Shown in pieces: positions 50,069 through 58,097 of a DNA stretch of 64,000 nt. The translations under genes and the position numbers were made by a program. The DNA is taken from positions 558,001 through 622,000 of the forward strand of contig NZ_JABAHI010000008.1 in the NCBI RefSeq assembly GCF_012584445.1. Reading direction: 5' to 3'. This DNA comes from Olsenella sp. KGMB02461. Lineage in GTDB: Bacteria; Actinomycetota; Coriobacteriia; Coriobacteriales; Atopobiaceae. Every line of letters starts with the position of its first letter. Positions within the stretch are counted from its first letter, which is position 1. The notes beneath the pieces are model-generated. The model saw nothing but the letters and a program-made list of their open reading frames with translations. It was not told the origin of the DNA and made no database searches.

Positions 50069-51535
50069 GTGAAGCAGGGATTTGACAACGACGCCTACGT
50101 CACATTGCAGGCAGAGCGCATTCGTCAGCGCATCAGCGAGTTTGGCGGCAAGCTTTACCTGGAGTTTGGCGGCAAATTGGCAGACGACCACCATGCCTCC
50201 CGCGTCCTCCCCGGCTTTGCCCCCGATGTGAAGCTGCGCATGTTGCTTACCTTGAAAGAGGAAGCCGAGGTAGTCGTTGTGGTGAATGCCGCAGACATCG
50301 CCTCGGGCAAGGTGCGGAGCGATCTGGGCATCTCCTATGACGAAGATGCCCTGCGCCTGGTTCGTTTCTTCTCCTCGCTGGGGCTGCCCGTGGCCGGCGT
50401 GGTGCTCACCCGCTACGCCTCCCAACCTGCCGCCGACGCCTTCCGCCGGCGCTTGGATGCCCTAGAGATTCCCTGCGCCCTCACCTATTCCATCGAGGGC
50501 TACCCCCACGATGTGGACGCCATCGTCTCTGAGACCGGCTTTGGCGCCAATGAGTTTTTGCCCACCAGCCGCCCTTTGGTGGTAGTCACTGCCCCTGGCC
50601 CGGGCTCTGGCAAGCTGGCCACCTGCCTGTCTCAGCTGTACCACGAGCACGCTCATGGCATTCAGGCAGGCTATGCCAAGTACGAGACCTTCCCGGTGTG
50701 GAACCTGCCTCTGGTCCATCCGGTCAACGTGGCTTATGAGGCTGCCACCGCCGATCTGGGCGACTCCAACGTCATCGATCCCTTCCACTTGGACGCCTAC
50801 GGCGTGAGCACGGTGAACTACAACCGCGACGTGGAGTCGTTCCCGGTGGTGCGTGCGCTCATGGAGCGCATCTTGAACCAATGCCCCTACCAAAGCCCCA
50901 CCGATATGGGCGTCAACATGGTGGCCTCAGGCATCGTGGATGACGAGGTGTGCCGCCAGGCTGCCCGCAGAGAGATCATCCGCCGCTACTTCGCCGCTGC
51001 CTGCACCGTCAAACGCACAGGAGCCGGCCAAGCCGCCTTCGATCGCCTCAAGCTGCTGGTGAAGCAGGTAGGCGTAGAGCCTGACACCTATCCTTTGCGC
51101 CTCGCCGCCCTCGAGCGTGCCGAGCAGACCGGCGCCCCGGCAGGCGCTCTGGAGCTTCCCGACGGCGCCATTGTGACCGGCAAGACCTCCGACCTCATCG
51201 GCGCCGCCAGCTCCACTCTTCTCAATGCCCTCAAAGCCATATCCCGGACCGGCGATGTAGAGGTGCTGGCGGCAGAGATCATCGAACCCATCTGCCGCCT
51301 CAAGACCCACTGCCTCGGCGCCCACAACCCCCGCCTCCATACCGACGAGACCCTCATAGCCCTCGCCCAATCCTCTGTGACAGATCCTGTGGCCGCCCAG
51401 GTCTTCGCAAGCCTGGAATCGCTCAGGGACTGCGACGCGTTCTTCTCGGTCATGCTTTCGGATGCCGACAAGGACACCCTTCGCAAGCTGGGCATTAGGG
51501 TGAGTTGCGAGCCCGTCTCTGACTACCAGATCTAG
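50069..51535 (+). CDS. DUF1846 domain-containing protein
   Basis: A 488-residue cytosolic protein of the conserved DUF1846 family, function not established. It opens with GFDNDAYVTLQAERIRQRISEFGGKLYLEFGGKLADDHHASRVLPGFAPDVKLRMLL, diagnostic of the family. A nucleotide-binding-like segment is VVVTAPGPGSGKLATCLSQLYHE (about 171-194). Also RTGAGQAAFDRLKLL and CRLKTHCLGAHNPRLHTDETLIALAQS. The GTG start has a strong AAGGAGG at 7 nt. It is a single rightward gene among leftward ones. Adjacent to pyrG, but no functional link can be shown. Confidence 0.9.
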   Translation: MKQGFDNDAYVTLQAERIRQRISEFGGKLYLEFGGKLADDHHASRVLPGFAPDVKLRMLLTLKEEAEVVVVVNAADIASGKVRSDLGISYDEDALRLVRFFSSLGLPVAGVVLTRYASQPAADAFRRRLDALEIPCALTYSIEGYPHDVDAIVSETGFGANEFLPTSRPLVVVTAPGPGSGKLATCLSQLYHEHAHGIQAGYAKYETFPVWNLPLVHPVNVAYEAATADLGDSNVIDPFHLDAYGVSTVNYNRDVESFPVVRALMERILNQCPYQSPTDMGVNMVASGIVDDEVCRQAARREIIRRYFAAACTVKRTGAGQAAFDRLKLLVKQVGVEPDTYPLRLAALERAEQTGAPAGALELPDGAIVTGKTSDLIGAASSTLLNALKAISRTGDVEVLAAEIIEPICRLKTHCLGAHNPRLHTDETLIALAQSSVTDPVAAQVFASLESLRDCDAFFSVMLSDADKDTLRKLGIRVSCEPVSDYQI

Positions 51536-51561
51536 GCAGCGCCCTCCCCTTTCGCGGGCTT

Positions 51562-51598
51562 AAAAAAGGCGCCCATGCGCACTCTACGCATGGGCGCC
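51562..51598. terminator. Strong terminator between DUF1846 gene and recN
   Basis: GGCGCCCATGCG and CGCATGGGCGCC are perfect 12-bp arms with a 7-nt loop; on the minus strand TTTTTT follows, so it mainly serves recN. Confidence 0.9.
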
Positions 51599-51638
51599 CG
51601 TTGCTGTCTGGAAACGCTCAAGAAGCAGGGGCCTGCCC

Positions 51639-53270
51639 TTAAGCGCCTTGGCGCGCCAGCAGCTCTTTGGCATAGGCGCGGCTGGATTCGGTGCGGTCGC
51701 CTGCCAGCATGCGGGCGATCTCGTCTACGCGGTCCTCGTCCTTTACCTGGGTAAGCTGGGTCTCAGGGACCCCGTCCACCTCCACTTTCGACACCACGTA
51801 ATGGGAGTCGCCCATTACGGCCACCTGCGGCAGATGGGTCACGCAGATCACCTGATGGGTGCGTGCCAGGTCTTTGAGCACCGTGGCCAGCGCCACTGCC
51901 GTAGTGCCGCCCACACCTGCATCCACCTCGTCGAATACCAGAGTCTCCACACGGTCCGCCTCGCCCAGCACCACCTTGCAGGCCAGCATCACGCGGCTGA
52001 TCTCGCCGCCCGAGGCCACTTTGCGAAGCGGCCTCAAGGCCATGCCCTCGCCAGGACGGTACATAAGCTCTACCGAAGTCGGCCCGGCCTGGGTCCATTC
52101 CCCGCGATCCAACACCTCCACCGCCAGCTCCACCGAGGCGGCGCCCATAGAGAGCCTCGCCATCTGCTCGGTGATGGCGGCCGCTAAAAGCGGAGCCTTT
52201 TGTTGGCGCACTTGAATCAGGCGATTGGCGGCTGAGGCAAGGATCTTCTCGGCAGCCTCCAAGGCCTCTTGGGCCTCGCGCTCGGCAGTGCCGGTGCCCT
52301 CCGCGGCATCGATGATCTCTTGGGCGGCCTGGCGCTTCGAAAAGACGTCGTCCATGGTGGGGCCAAAGGTGCGCAGCAACCCCTGGAGAGCGGCCTGGCG
52401 GCTTTGCATGGCGCGCAGGGCCGCAGGGTCAAGATCCACCTTGTCGCGATAGGCGCGGAGCTCGGCGGCAGCGTCCTCGGCTTCCAGCTGGGCGGATTCC
52501 AGCGCATCGGCCAACTTGGCCAGCGTGTCGTCCACATCGGCCGCCTGGCGCAGGTCGCGCACGGCTGCGCCCAGCCTGTCGCTCACGCCGTCGTCTGCCA
52601 AGACGCATTCATAGGCGTCGTTGGCAGCCTCCCGCAGCATCTCGGCATTCTCTGCCACCGGCAGGTCGCGATCCAGCTCTTCGACCTCGCCGGCTACAGG
52701 GTTCACCTCGTCGATGCGGTCGCGCTCGAAGCGAGCCTGCTCCAAGCGCTCCGAAGCCACCGACGCCAGATCCTGCAAGCGTTTGAGCTCCTTTGCAGCC
52801 GCCCGAGCGCCAGAGAGCGCCTGGCTGTACTGGGCCAGCGCCTCTTGGGCCTGCTGGCCGATCCAGGCATCCAGAAGCTCCACGTGGCTCGCCACCGAAA
52901 GCAGCCGCTGATGCTCATGTTGTCCACAGAGATCCACTGTGGCGCCCAAGGTGGCCGCCAACTCCTTCACAGAGGAGATGGATCCGTCCATGGACACGCG
53001 CCCGCGGCCTCGCGCGTCCACTTTGCGCAGGGCTATATGACCGTCCTCCTGGCCGTCGTCGGTGAAAAAGCGCCCCTCCACTGCAAGGCCTGGGGCGCCC
53101 TCGCGCACCATATCGGCATTGGCGCGCTCGCCTACCAGCAGTTTTAAAGCAGTGAGCAGCGCGGTCTTGCCTGAGCCGCTCTCGCCGGTGATGACGGTGA
53201 GCCCATCGGCAAAAGTGATGTCTGCGTCGCGAATGAGGGCGACGTCTTGAGCATGAAGCTCATCGATCAT
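51639..53270 (-). CDS. recN: DNA repair protein RecN
   Basis: SMC-like ATPase acting in double-strand break repair. 543 residues. N-terminal Walker A VITGESGSGKTALLTALKLLVGERA (about 27-51), then VDLCGQHEHQRLLSV, two long coiled-coil arms (about 150-230 and 260-350, Ala/Glu/Arg-rich), and C-terminal MALRPLRKVASGGEISRVMLACKVVLG (signature), VETLVFDEVDAGVGGTTA (Walker B), VICVTHLPQVAVMGDSHYVV. The start overlaps the nadK stop by 4 bp (ATGA). Confidence 0.95.
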   Translation of the reverse strand: MIDELHAQDVALIRDADITFADGLTVITGESGSGKTALLTALKLLVGERANADMVREGAPGLAVEGRFFTDDGQEDGHIALRKVDARGRGRVSMDGSISSVKELAATLGATVDLCGQHEHQRLLSVASHVELLDAWIGQQAQEALAQYSQALSGARAAAKELKRLQDLASVASERLEQARFERDRIDEVNPVAGEVEELDRDLPVAENAEMLREAANDAYECVLADDGVSDRLGAAVRDLRQAADVDDTLAKLADALESAQLEAEDAAAELRAYRDKVDLDPAALRAMQSRQAALQGLLRTFGPTMDDVFSKRQAAQEIIDAAEGTGTAEREAQEALEAAEKILASAANRLIQVRQQKAPLLAAAITEQMARLSMGAASVELAVEVLDRGEWTQAGPTSVELMYRPGEGMALRPLRKVASGGEISRVMLACKVVLGEADRVETLVFDEVDAGVGGTTAVALATVLKDLARTHQVICVTHLPQVAVMGDSHYVVSKVEVDGVPETQLTQVKDEDRVDEIARMLAGDRTESSRAYAKELLARQGA

Positions 53271-54139
53271 GAGCGGTGACCTCCATAGAAGACACGGGAT
53301 ACGCTGCGATAAAAGCTTTGGGAAGAATCATCCAAAAGCACGATGTCACCTGGACCTTTACGGGAAATAACGCGCATAGCCGAAAGGCCCTCGGGACGCG
53401 CCATGAGCCGACCGTCGCAAAAGACCTCGCGCTCCACCGGGCGTTCGGTGGACAAAGCCACCTCCACCACATCCTGGGGGGATGTGAGAAATGCGCGGGC
53501 CAGGATGGTGTGCGGGGCCACCGGCACGTTGACCATGCCCTGGAATTCCGGGGTCACAATGGGGCCGCCCGCCGAGAGGGCATAGCCTGTCGATCCGGTC
53601 GCCGTAGAGACCACAAAGCCATCGGCGCGAAGCCTGTCGATATGATTGCCCGACACAAACACGTCGAACTCCACCATATTGCCCAGAGCGCCTCGCGTGA
53701 CCGCCACCTCATTGAGGCAGAAGATGTTCGATCTTATTGCAGGAGGCTCAGGCAGCGGATGCTCGGGGTCGTTGTATTCGATGGTCACCGATAAGGTCGA
53801 CCGCCGGGAGATGTGCAACTCTCCTTCCAAGGCGCGCTCTACCGCTGAAAGCGCGGTATCTGAGCCGGCGCCGGTGAGAAATCCAAGATGGCCATAGGAA
53901 AGCCCTAAGATGGGCACCTCTTCGTAGCCCACCATGCGAGCAGCCCGCAACAGCGTGCCATCGCCTCCCAGCGATACCACCAAGTCGCAGCCAGAGGCGT
54001 CTTTGACCCCCTCAGGGAAGTGCAGATCGTCCTGAGCCCACACCGGCTCTACCCCATGGGCCTCAAGCCACTGGGCCACAGTGTGAGCGCCCTCTTGAGC
54101 CTGAAGCCGAGAGTAATTGGTGACCAGCAGGACCTTCAC
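53267..54139 (-). CDS. nadK: NAD kinase
   Basis: Phosphorylates NAD to NADP. 290 residues from GTG 54139, which follows GGAGGA at 3 nt; the in-frame ATG at 54166 has no ribosome site. Motifs: DLVVSLGGDGTLLRAARMVG, ILGLSYGHLGFLTGAG, FCLNEVAVTRGALGNMVEFDVFVSGNHIDRLRADGFVVSTATGSTGYALSAGGPIV. It lies in the common tlyA-nadK-recN order and overlaps recN by 4 bp. Confidence 0.95.
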   Translation of the reverse strand: MKVLLVTNYSRLQAQEGAHTVAQWLEAHGVEPVWAQDDLHFPEGVKDASGCDLVVSLGGDGTLLRAARMVGYEEVPILGLSYGHLGFLTGAGSDTALSAVERALEGELHISRRSTLSVTIEYNDPEHPLPEPPAIRSNIFCLNEVAVTRGALGNMVEFDVFVSGNHIDRLRADGFVVSTATGSTGYALSAGGPIVTPEFQGMVNVPVAPHTILARAFLTSPQDVVEVALSTERPVEREVFCDGRLMARPEGLSAMRVISRKGPGDIVLLDDSSQSFYRSVSRVFYGGHRS

Positions 54140-54187
54140 GTCTCCTCCAACCATGACAGAACACACTACCCGCAGCGCCTGAGCGCC

Positions 54188-54940
54188 CTACCTGCAAGGA
54201 TCGAGCCTCTTTTGGGCCCAGAGCAGATACTCGTGATTGCCCTTGGCGCCGGTGATGGGACTCTCTTTTACCCCGCAGATTCTAAAGCCACGCCCAACCA
54301 GGGCCTGAGATACCTTCTCGACAGCTTGGGCGCGAGCTGCCTCATCGGTCACGACACCGCCCTCATCCACCAGCTCTTTAGCTACTTCGAACTGGGGCTT
54401 TACCAGCACCACTAGGGCGGAGCGATCACGAAGCATCTCATCGATGGCCCCAAGCACGCTGGTCACCGAGGTGAAGGAGACGTCGCATACTGCCAAGTCG
54501 ATAGAACCTTTGGGCTTTAAGGTGGGCACCTGCAAGATGTTGGTGCGTTCCAACAGGCAGACGCGAGGATCGTTTCTCAGCCGCCAGTCAAATTGGGCAT
54601 AGCCCACATCTACCGCCAGCACCGAAGCCGCGCCGCGGTCCAGAAGCACCTCGGTAAACCCCCCGGTAGAACATCCCACGTCCATGCAAGCGAGGCCAGA
54701 AGGATCGACAGAGAAGCTGTCTAGCGCCCCTTCAAGTTTGAGAGCGCCTCGCCCCACATGGGCTTTTTGGGCCCGCACATGAAGCTCGCAGCCAGCCTTT
54801 ACCTGGGTACCCGCAGAGTGATAGCAAAATCCAGGGCCAGACACATCCCCTGCCATCACCGCCCTCATGGCTTCTTGGGGAGTGGCAAAGAACCCCTGGG
54901 ACACCAACTCTTGATCCAAACGACGCCTTGGTGAGGCCAT
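54188..54940 (-). CDS. tlyA: TlyA-family rRNA (cytidine-2'-O)-methyltransferase
   Basis: 250-residue protein, N-terminal S4 RNA-binding domain (RRRLDQELVSQGFFATPQEAMRAVMAGDVSG, about 5-35), then an FtsJ/RrmJ-like Rossmann domain: ACMDVGCSTGGFTEVLLDRGAASVLAVDVGYAQFDWRLRND, DLAVCDVSFTSVTSVLG, VLVKPQFEVAK (K-D-K-E-type Lys), ending in HEYLLWAQK. Mycobacterial TlyA modifies 16S and 23S rRNA and confers capreomycin sensitivity; hemolysin annotation is historic. ATG 54940 is 2 bp after the upstream stop; the ORF extension to 54970 lies inside the previous gene. Confidence 0.92.
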   Translation of the reverse strand: MASPRRRLDQELVSQGFFATPQEAMRAVMAGDVSGPGFCYHSAGTQVKAGCELHVRAQKAHVGRGALKLEGALDSFSVDPSGLACMDVGCSTGGFTEVLLDRGAASVLAVDVGYAQFDWRLRNDPRVCLLERTNILQVPTLKPKGSIDLAVCDVSFTSVTSVLGAIDEMLRDRSALVVLVKPQFEVAKELVDEGGVVTDEAARAQAVEKVSQALVGRGFRICGVKESPITGAKGNHEYLLWAQKRLDPCR

Positions 54941-54942
54941 CG

Positions 54943-55362
54943 CTAGAGGCCGCCTGCAGATGGGCTCCAAGCACCGTCGTCCTTATCGTCGAGGGCGTCT
55001 TGGAGGGCTTCCTCGGCCGCCGTCTCACCTTCCTGATGCTGCGGCGTAGCCATGGTCTCGCCATCGGAGAGAGCCTCTTGGCCCTCCTTGGCCAAGAGCT
55101 CAGAGGCCTCTTGGCCGCCTTGAGCCTCTTGGGCTTCTACCAGGTCTTTAGCTGACAGGTCCGCCAGGCGTTCCTTCTCGGCAGGGGAAAAATTGGTGCG
55201 ATCCACCAGCTCCACCGCCTTTGAGCCAAGGTTGATGGCCTCGTCGAAGAGATCCAACGAGCGCTCTAGCGACGTGTCTTTGGCTTTGACGTCTTTGACG
55301 ATCTCATCTAGGCGAGCCGTGACCGATTCAAAATCGTTATAGGCGTGATCTTGGTGTGCCAT
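54943..55362 (-). CDS. Second XseB-like protein with acidic tail
   Basis: 139 residues. The first 60 resemble exonuclease VII small subunit: DFESVTARLDEIVKDVKAKDTSLERSLDLFDEAINLGSKAVELVD. After this comes a Glu/Ala/Gln/Asp-rich tail (about 65-139) ending in WSPSAGGL. It lies between nusB and tlyA, where xseA-xseB are often found in other bacteria, but here no xseA is adjacent. The true xseA-xseB pair is at 12.5-14.3 kb. It may be a relic or a divergent partner; activity cannot be inferred. It is 9 bp from nusB. Confidence 0.75.
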   Translation of the reverse strand: MAHQDHAYNDFESVTARLDEIVKDVKAKDTSLERSLDLFDEAINLGSKAVELVDRTNFSPAEKERLADLSAKDLVEAQEAQGGQEASELLAKEGQEALSDGETMATPQHQEGETAAEEALQDALDDKDDGAWSPSAGGL

Positions 55363-55371
55363 AGGGACCTT

Positions 55372-55938
55372 CTACGCCTCCGAAATGTCTGGGTCTGCAG
55401 CCTCAGCAGAGGCGTCGTCTGCCAGGGCGGCATCTGCGGCCTCGGGCTCTGCCCAGGCATCCTTAGCCCCAGAGGCCTCTGGAGCCGCTGCCTCTTGGCC
55501 CTTGCGCAAAATATCTACGCCTTGGGCGCGATCGCGAGCAATGCGGCCCAGAATGCCGTTGACGAAGCTATAGGACTCGTCGCCGCCAAAGTCATGGGCC
55601 ATCTTGACAGCCTCATTGATGACCACGGAGTCCTCTACGCCCTCCTCGAAGAGCAGCTCATAGAGGGCCAGCCGCAAGATATTGCGATCCACCGAGTGCA
55701 TGCGCGAGAGCGCCCAGCGCTCAGAGTAGGCAGCAAGCACCGGGTCGATCTGTGCCAAGTGGTCCTCGCAAAGGCACGCAAGCTCTTGGGCGTACTCCTG
55801 TGCTGGGCCGTTGGTCACCAGGTATTCGTCTTCAAGCACGCGGCGCACGGGGCGCTTGACGCCCTCTGCCTGGAAGAGCAGCTGAAGCGCCTGGTTGCGC
55901 GAGAGCGCGCGGTTGCCTTGAGGAGGTTGGTAAGCCAC
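55372..55938 (-). CDS. nusB: Transcription antitermination factor NusB
   Basis: RNA-binding component of rRNA antitermination complexes. 188 residues; residues 1-140 are the all-helical NusB fold (RALSRNQALQLLFQAEGVKRP ... DRNILRLALYELLFEEGVEDSVVINEAVKMAHDFGGDESYSFVNGILGRIAR). The usual length is 130-150. The extra tail (about 145-188) is Ala/Glu/Asp-rich and acidic, like that of the adjacent XseB-like protein. The start is GTG with AGGAG at 6 nt. Confidence 0.93.
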   Translation of the reverse strand: MAYQPPQGNRALSRNQALQLLFQAEGVKRPVRRVLEDEYLVTNGPAQEYAQELACLCEDHLAQIDPVLAAYSERWALSRMHSVDRNILRLALYELLFEEGVEDSVVINEAVKMAHDFGGDESYSFVNGILGRIARDRAQGVDILRKGQEAAAPEASGAKDAWAEPEAADAALADDASAEAADPDISEA

Positions 55939-55941
55939 GAA

Positions 55942-56301
55942 TTACTCCTTGGGGAAGATCAAGTCATCGATGCGGATGTTGACGGCGTTCACACCTACGC
56001 CCACTTGGGTCTCGATAGCCTCGCACACCGCCTCGCGGATGTCTTCTGCCACCTCAGGGAAGGTGAAGCCAAAGAAAACCGCCACCGGCAGGGTGATTTC
56101 GAGCTTGCCGTCCACCACTTCGCAAGTCACCGTGTCATCGGTGACAGTTGGGCGGGCGGTAAACATAGTGATGAGGCTGGTGGCAACGTTATGGCCGTTC
56201 ACATAGGCCACGCCGTCCACCTTCTCTGCAGCCACAGTCACGATGGAGGCAAGCACGTTATTAGAGATGGAGAAGCCGTCGATCTGGATATCATCCGCCA
56301 T
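55942..56301 (-). CDS. Asp23/Gls24-family envelope stress protein
   Basis: 119 residues, no signal peptide. It shows the family pattern: FSISNNVLASIVTVAAEKVDGVAYVNG, TVTCEVVDGKLEITLPVAVFFGFTFPEVAEDIREAVCEAIETQVGVGVNAVNIRIDDLIF. Homologs lie at the cytosolic membrane face and contribute to cell-wall homeostasis. Located between efp and nusB, as in many Firmicutes and actinobacteria. AGAAAGGGG lies upstream; nusB follows 3 bp after its stop. Confidence 0.9.
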   Translation of the reverse strand: MADDIQIDGFSISNNVLASIVTVAAEKVDGVAYVNGHNVATSLITMFTARPTVTDDTVTCEVVDGKLEITLPVAVFFGFTFPEVAEDIREAVCEAIETQVGVGVNAVNIRIDDLIFPKE

Positions 56302-56464
56302 GGATGCCCCTTTCTATAGAAGCTGGCGCGATGGCCAGCCACACAAGCCTAAGGATGCTTGTTGCGCTGATAGGCTCAAGTATACGTCTCAAGCCTCTCC
56401 TAGAAATGATGCCCTTAGGAATCCCACGGCACACCCCAATCGGCAGCATTTGGTCAAAAAAGAG

Positions 56465-56497
56465 AAAAGAGGCACCCTCTCCAAGGAGAGCGCCTCT
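56465..56497 (-). terminator. Terminator after efp
   Basis: Minus-strand AGAGGCGCTCTCC / GGAGAGGGTGCCTCT with small internal mismatch, followed by TTTTCTCTTTTTT. It separates efp from asp23-nusB. Confidence 0.85.
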
Positions 56498-56527
56498 CAC
56501 TCACGCAACCAACCGGAGCAGACGGCC

Positions 56528-57091
56528 TTAGACGCGGGACACAAACTTGCCGTCGCGGGTATCCACCTTGATCTTCTCGCCCACATTGAGGTACATGGGC
56601 ACCTGGATCTGAGCGCCGGTCTCGATGACGGCGGGTTTGGTACCGCCCTGGACGGTGTCGCCCTTGAAGCCGGGATCGGTCTCAGTGATCTCGCACTCGA
56701 TGAACATGGGAGGAGTCACGCCCAGAAGCTCGTCGTCTGCATAGAGGAGCTGGCAGATGTCGTTTTCCAACAGCCACTTGGCGTTGTCGCCAATGTAGTC
56801 TGCAGAGAGAGGCAGCTGCTCATAGGTCTCAGTGTCCATGAAGTAATAGTCCTGGCCGTCATTGTAAAGATACTGATACTCCTTGGTGACCAGCTGAACG
56901 TTCTCGAACTTGCTGCCTGCATTGCAGGTCTGGTCGATGACGCGGCCGTTTTTGAGGTCCTTGATCTTATAGCGGACAAAAGCGCCGCCCTTGCCAGGCT
57001 TCACATGCTGAAACTCTACGATGGTATAGATCTTGTCCTTGATCTTGAGGCCCATGCCGTTTTTGAAATCTGCGGTGCTAATGGTTGCCAC
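56528..57091 (-). CDS. efp: Elongation factor P
   Basis: Relieves ribosome stalling at polyproline. 187 residues, three beta-barrel domains: KOW-like domain I with HVKPGKGGAFVR (tip Lys34), middle OB YLYNDGQDYYFMDTETYEQLPL, and C-terminal OB PMFIECEITETDPGFKGDTVQGGTKPAVIETGAQIQVPMYLNVGEKIKVDTRDGKFVSRV. The start is GTG 57091 with GAAGGAG at 9 nt. No efp-modifying gene (epmA/B, earP) is seen. It is expressed from its own promoter upstream and ended by a terminator. Confidence 0.97.
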   Translation of the reverse strand: MATISTADFKNGMGLKIKDKIYTIVEFQHVKPGKGGAFVRYKIKDLKNGRVIDQTCNAGSKFENVQLVTKEYQYLYNDGQDYYFMDTETYEQLPLSADYIGDNAKWLLENDICQLLYADDELLGVTPPMFIECEITETDPGFKGDTVQGGTKPAVIETGAQIQVPMYLNVGEKIKVDTRDGKFVSRV

Positions 57092-57119
57092 GAGGTACGC
57101 TCCTTCGAATGCTCACGGG

Positions 57120-57146
57120 CGCATCTTCTCCAAAAAGCCGATGCGC
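57120..57146 (-). repeat. Inverted repeat in efp 5' leader
   Basis: GGCGCATC and GATGCGCC arms with a 14-nt loop, lying between the efp promoter and its ribosome site. Confidence 0.5.
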
Positions 57147-57163
57147 CAAAAAATTGCGCGAAC

Positions 57164-57192
57164 AGTATACCCCGTTGGTGTGCATGGTCCAT
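57164..57192 (-). promoter_or_regulatory. efp promoter
   Basis: Minus-strand TGGACC, 17 bp, TATACT, about 75 bp upstream of the start codon. Good -10 (5 of 6) and spacing; -35 matches 4 of 6. Confidence 0.6.
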
Positions 57193-57530
57193 GAAGCCGT
57201 ACCCTACTGGTACACAGCCCGAAATATTGGGCCGCTCCATGCATGGGCCCCACACGCTTGCCCCCCTCTTTGTTGCAGACTGCTCAAACCTTCTACCGCA
57301 TCAGATCTATAGATAGGCTAGAGTCGATATCAGTGTCTGCCGATAAGCGCATTCTATGCGTCAGTCAAGCGTTATGCCGCTGTTTTACTCATTATACTTA
57401 TTATATATATTATAGTATTATATTTAATGACAAACCTGCTGGCTGCAGCCACAAGCAAAACTAGCCAAAATGCAATCCGGTTTGGACTATACATCTATTC
57501 CCATAAATCTATCTGAATAGATCTAAGAAA
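57193..57530. other. Non-coding AT-rich interval between efp and the man-PTS operon end
   Basis: No plausible gene. About 57390-57430 is nearly pure A/T (TTATATATATTATAG region), in strong contrast to the flanks. A dyad ATCTATTC/GAATAGAT is at 57493-57522. This may be the right-hand scar of the inserted man operon. Confidence 0.5.
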
Positions 57531-57562
57531 AACCTCTGGGGGAGTTCAGTCTCGAGAACCCC
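57531..57562 (-). terminator. Probable terminator at the end of the DUF956 gene
   Basis: Minus-strand GGGGTTC / GAACTCCCC with one bulge, followed by AGAGG and TTTTT. The gene's TGA stop is inside the stem-loop. Confidence 0.5.
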
Positions 57563-58004
57563 GGGGAAAGAGATTCTTAAACCAACTCCCAATACGCCTG
57601 CCTACCGAACGGAAGTTCCCCACATTTTGGTGAAGTTTTTCTCGGCCCAGATGGGAAGCCAGGCAGCGCACAAGATTTTGACCATCGGAAACCACGAATT
57701 CAAGGGGATCGGTTTGATCGGTGGCGATGCGAACAGATCGCACATAACGCTTGCCTACGATATCCACTGTGATCGAAGTGATATTGTGCCAGGGGATCTG
57801 GATGTAGCCCACCTGGTTGTCGGCCACAAACTCCACGCCCACGTCTCCGCAGACCAGATGACCCGGTTTGGGAAAGAGCATGCCTGCAAAGGTATTGGCA
57901 CGCACCACCAAATCCACCTCGTGGTTGAGGTCCTGTGAGCGGCGCTCCTGAGTGATGACGTCGTCTTTGGCCAGCGAGCTCACGTCTTGTTTGCGACCAA
58001 ACAT
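57546..58004 (-). CDS. DUF956 protein of the mannose PTS operon
   Basis: 152 residues from ATG 58004 (AAAGGAA at 9 nt; a GTG three codons earlier is also in frame). Contains VDLVVRANTFAGMLFPKPGHLVCGDVGVEFVADNQVGYIQIPWHNITSITVDIVGKRYVRSVRIATDQTDPLEFVVSDG, a PH-like beta pattern typical of DUF956, which is a companion of mannose-family PTS operons (ManO-like) in Firmicutes. It probably modulates the transporter; mechanism is not known. A strong hairpin lies between it and the IID gene, so it should be made at a lower level. Confidence 0.85.
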   Translation of the reverse strand: MFGRKQDVSSLAKDDVITQERRSQDLNHEVDLVVRANTFAGMLFPKPGHLVCGDVGVEFVADNQVGYIQIPWHNITSITVDIVGKRYVRSVRIATDQTDPLEFVVSDGQNLVRCLASHLGREKLHQNVGNFRSVGRRIGSWFKNLFPRGSRD

Positions 58005-58033
58005 CTTTGCCACTTCCTTTGGAGTTCAAAAAG

Positions 58034-58069
58034 AAGGTGGGACCTTCCTTGTCGAGAAGGTCCCACCTT
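58034..58069 (-). terminator. Attenuating terminator between IID and DUF956 genes
   Basis: AAGGTGGGACCTT / AAGGTCCCACCTT, 13 bp perfect, 10-nt loop, followed on the minus strand by CTTTTTG. Partial read-through could set the DUF956 level. Confidence 0.85.
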
Positions 58070-58097
58070 GCACTACCCGCGCGTGCGGGAGACGATC

